NCBI GenBank assembly: GCA_046049665.1
Contig: JBJOQW010000186.1
Location: 1-5,272 of the forward strand
Reading direction: 5' to 3'
Origin: JAAFHS01 sp046049665
GTDB taxonomy: Bacteria > Pseudomonadota > Alphaproteobacteria > Rhodobacterales > Rhodobacteraceae
DNA length: 5,272 bases
The first letter of the stretch is position 1, and every line of letters starts with the position of its first letter. The notes beneath the pieces are model-generated. The model worked only from the letters and a program-made list of their open reading frames with translations. It had not been told where the DNA came from and searched no databases. Below are positions 4,919 through 5,272 of the stretch, piece after piece. Both the position numbers and the translations under genes were made by a program.

Positions 4919-5143
4919 ATGGACGACTTTTCCTTTGAACCAAGCCGCAAGGTCAAAATGTTCCTCTGGGCCGGCAAGGAAATGGGCCGGGGCTTCATGT
5001 GGGCGCTTGGCATCACGACGGTGATCGTTGTGGGGCTGCTCGTGCTGCGGGCCATCGGGCTTTATGTCCTGCCCGAGGCCAGCCAAGAGGCACCGCAACC
5101 CATGGGTGCCATCATGCAGCCAGCGATCACTGATCATGTCTGA
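4919..5143 (+). CDS. pufX: PufX, LH1 ring-opening / core-complex organiser
   Basis: This 74-residue single-span protein sits directly after pufM, where Rhodobacter has pufX. PufX joins the LH1-reaction-centre core, keeps a gap in the LH1 ring for quinone exchange and, in some species, helps form dimers. The pattern fits: an acidic/polar N-terminus, an amphipathic stretch KVKMFLWAGKEMGRGF, a hydrophobic helix at about residues 26-51, and the tail VLPEASQEAPQP. That tail matches the LP...QAP pattern of the R. sphaeroides and R. capsulatus proteins (MLPIQENQAPAP, MLPERAHQAPSP), although overall identity is low, as is usual for this family. AAAGGA (4905-4910) lies 8 bases before the ATG, just after the pufM stop. 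Glycines occur at 19, 23, 25, 31, 39 and 47; a GxxxG pattern appears only at 19-23, at the membrane edge. Identification rests on position plus the tail motif. Confidence 0.88.
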   Translation: MDDFSFEPSRKVKMFLWAGKEMGRGFMWALGITTVIVVGLLVLRAIGLYVLPEASQEAPQPMGAIMQPAITDHV

Positions 5144-5150
5144 CAGACTT

Positions 5151-5180
5151 CCCCGGGCAATGCGCGTGCCTTGCCCGGGG
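5151..5180 (+). terminator. Strong hairpin after pufX, probable end of the puf transcript
   Basis: CCCCGGGCAA (5151-5160) pairs perfectly with TTGCCCGGGG (5171-5180) around a 10-base loop, 7 bases after the pufX stop. It is followed by CACAATG and not a T-run, so it may act as a 3' barrier to exonucleases or need a termination factor rather than being a classic intrinsic terminator. Confidence 0.75.
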
Positions 5181-5187
5181 CACAATG

Positions 5188-5209
5188 TCGGGGCCGTCGC
5201 TGGCCCTGA
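5188..5209 (+). terminator. Second hairpin downstream of pufX
   Basis: TCGGGGCC (5188-5195) pairs with GGCCCTGA (5202-5209), 8 bp including one G-U, with a 6-base loop. It is followed by TTCTGGG, with no clear T-run. Together with the first hairpin it forms a double structure at the operon end, similar in arrangement to Rhodobacter puf ends. Confidence 0.5.
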
Positions 5210-5272
5210 TTCTGGGCAGTTAATCTCAGCCCGGTTCCCTTCCTGTTGGCGACAGGGACCTGGTGCCGTGTG
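5210..5272. other. Non-coding tail of the window after the puf hairpins
   Basis: No gene start is supported here. Weaker pairings exist: CTGGGC (5212-5217) with GCCCGG (5229-5234), including one G-U, and CCTGT (5242-5246) with ACAGG (5252-5256). The next gene, which is often an isoprenoid-synthesis dxs gene in Rhodobacter, is not reached. Confidence 0.4.

Noticed and set aside
4484..5185. Long - strand frame of 233 codons opposite pufM and pufX
   Set aside because: It is a shadow of pufM and pufX with biased composition and no recognisable domain.

Overview
This window is a stretch of a purple-bacterial photosynthesis gene cluster. All recognisable genes lie on the + strand, in the order bchY (3' part only) - bchZ - pufQ - pufB - pufA - pufL - pufM - pufX. 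The GC-rich coding sequence, the bchYZ-pufQBALMX order, a pufX directly after pufM, and the lack of a pufC cytochrome gene at that position all point to an alphaproteobacterium of the order Rhodobacterales. The closest type is the Rhodobacter/Rhodobaca kind rather than the pufC-bearing Roseobacter kind. This placement is inferred from gene content and remembered protein similarity; no search was run.

Layout. Positions 1-711 hold the C-terminal part of BchY, and 782-2251 hold complete BchZ. Together with BchX (not in the window) these form chlorophyllide a oxidoreductase, which supplies the bacteriochlorophyll branch. Between them, at 711-788, lies an unusual insert: two tandem 27-base units, each built around an AT-rich palindrome, inside a potential 25-codon leader ORF that bridges the bchY stop and the bchZ start. 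pufQ (2248-2475) overlaps the end of bchZ. A 149-base structured leader follows, then pufB and pufA (LH1 beta and alpha, 2625-2969). A 166-base intercistronic region with three predicted hairpins and a direct repeat separates these from pufL and pufM (reaction-centre L and M, 3136-4903, overlapping by 8 bases). pufX (4919-5143) closes the operon, followed by a strong 10-bp hairpin and further weaker hairpins up to the end of the window.

How the genes work together. BchYZ makes pigment precursor, and PufQ is linked to bacteriochlorophyll supply during complex assembly. PufB/PufA form the LH1 ring, PufL/PufM bind the pigments and quinones of the reaction centre, and PufX shapes the ring and allows quinone exchange. 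The hairpin after pufA fits the known Rhodobacter strategy of making LH1 subunits in excess over reaction-centre subunits by differential mRNA stability.

I see no wholly new system here. The parts most worth a second look are the palindromic insert with its leader ORF at the bchY/bchZ junction, a one-residue contraction next to the pigment site of LH1 alpha, the pufQ stop codon placed in a hairpin loop, and the divergent PufX.
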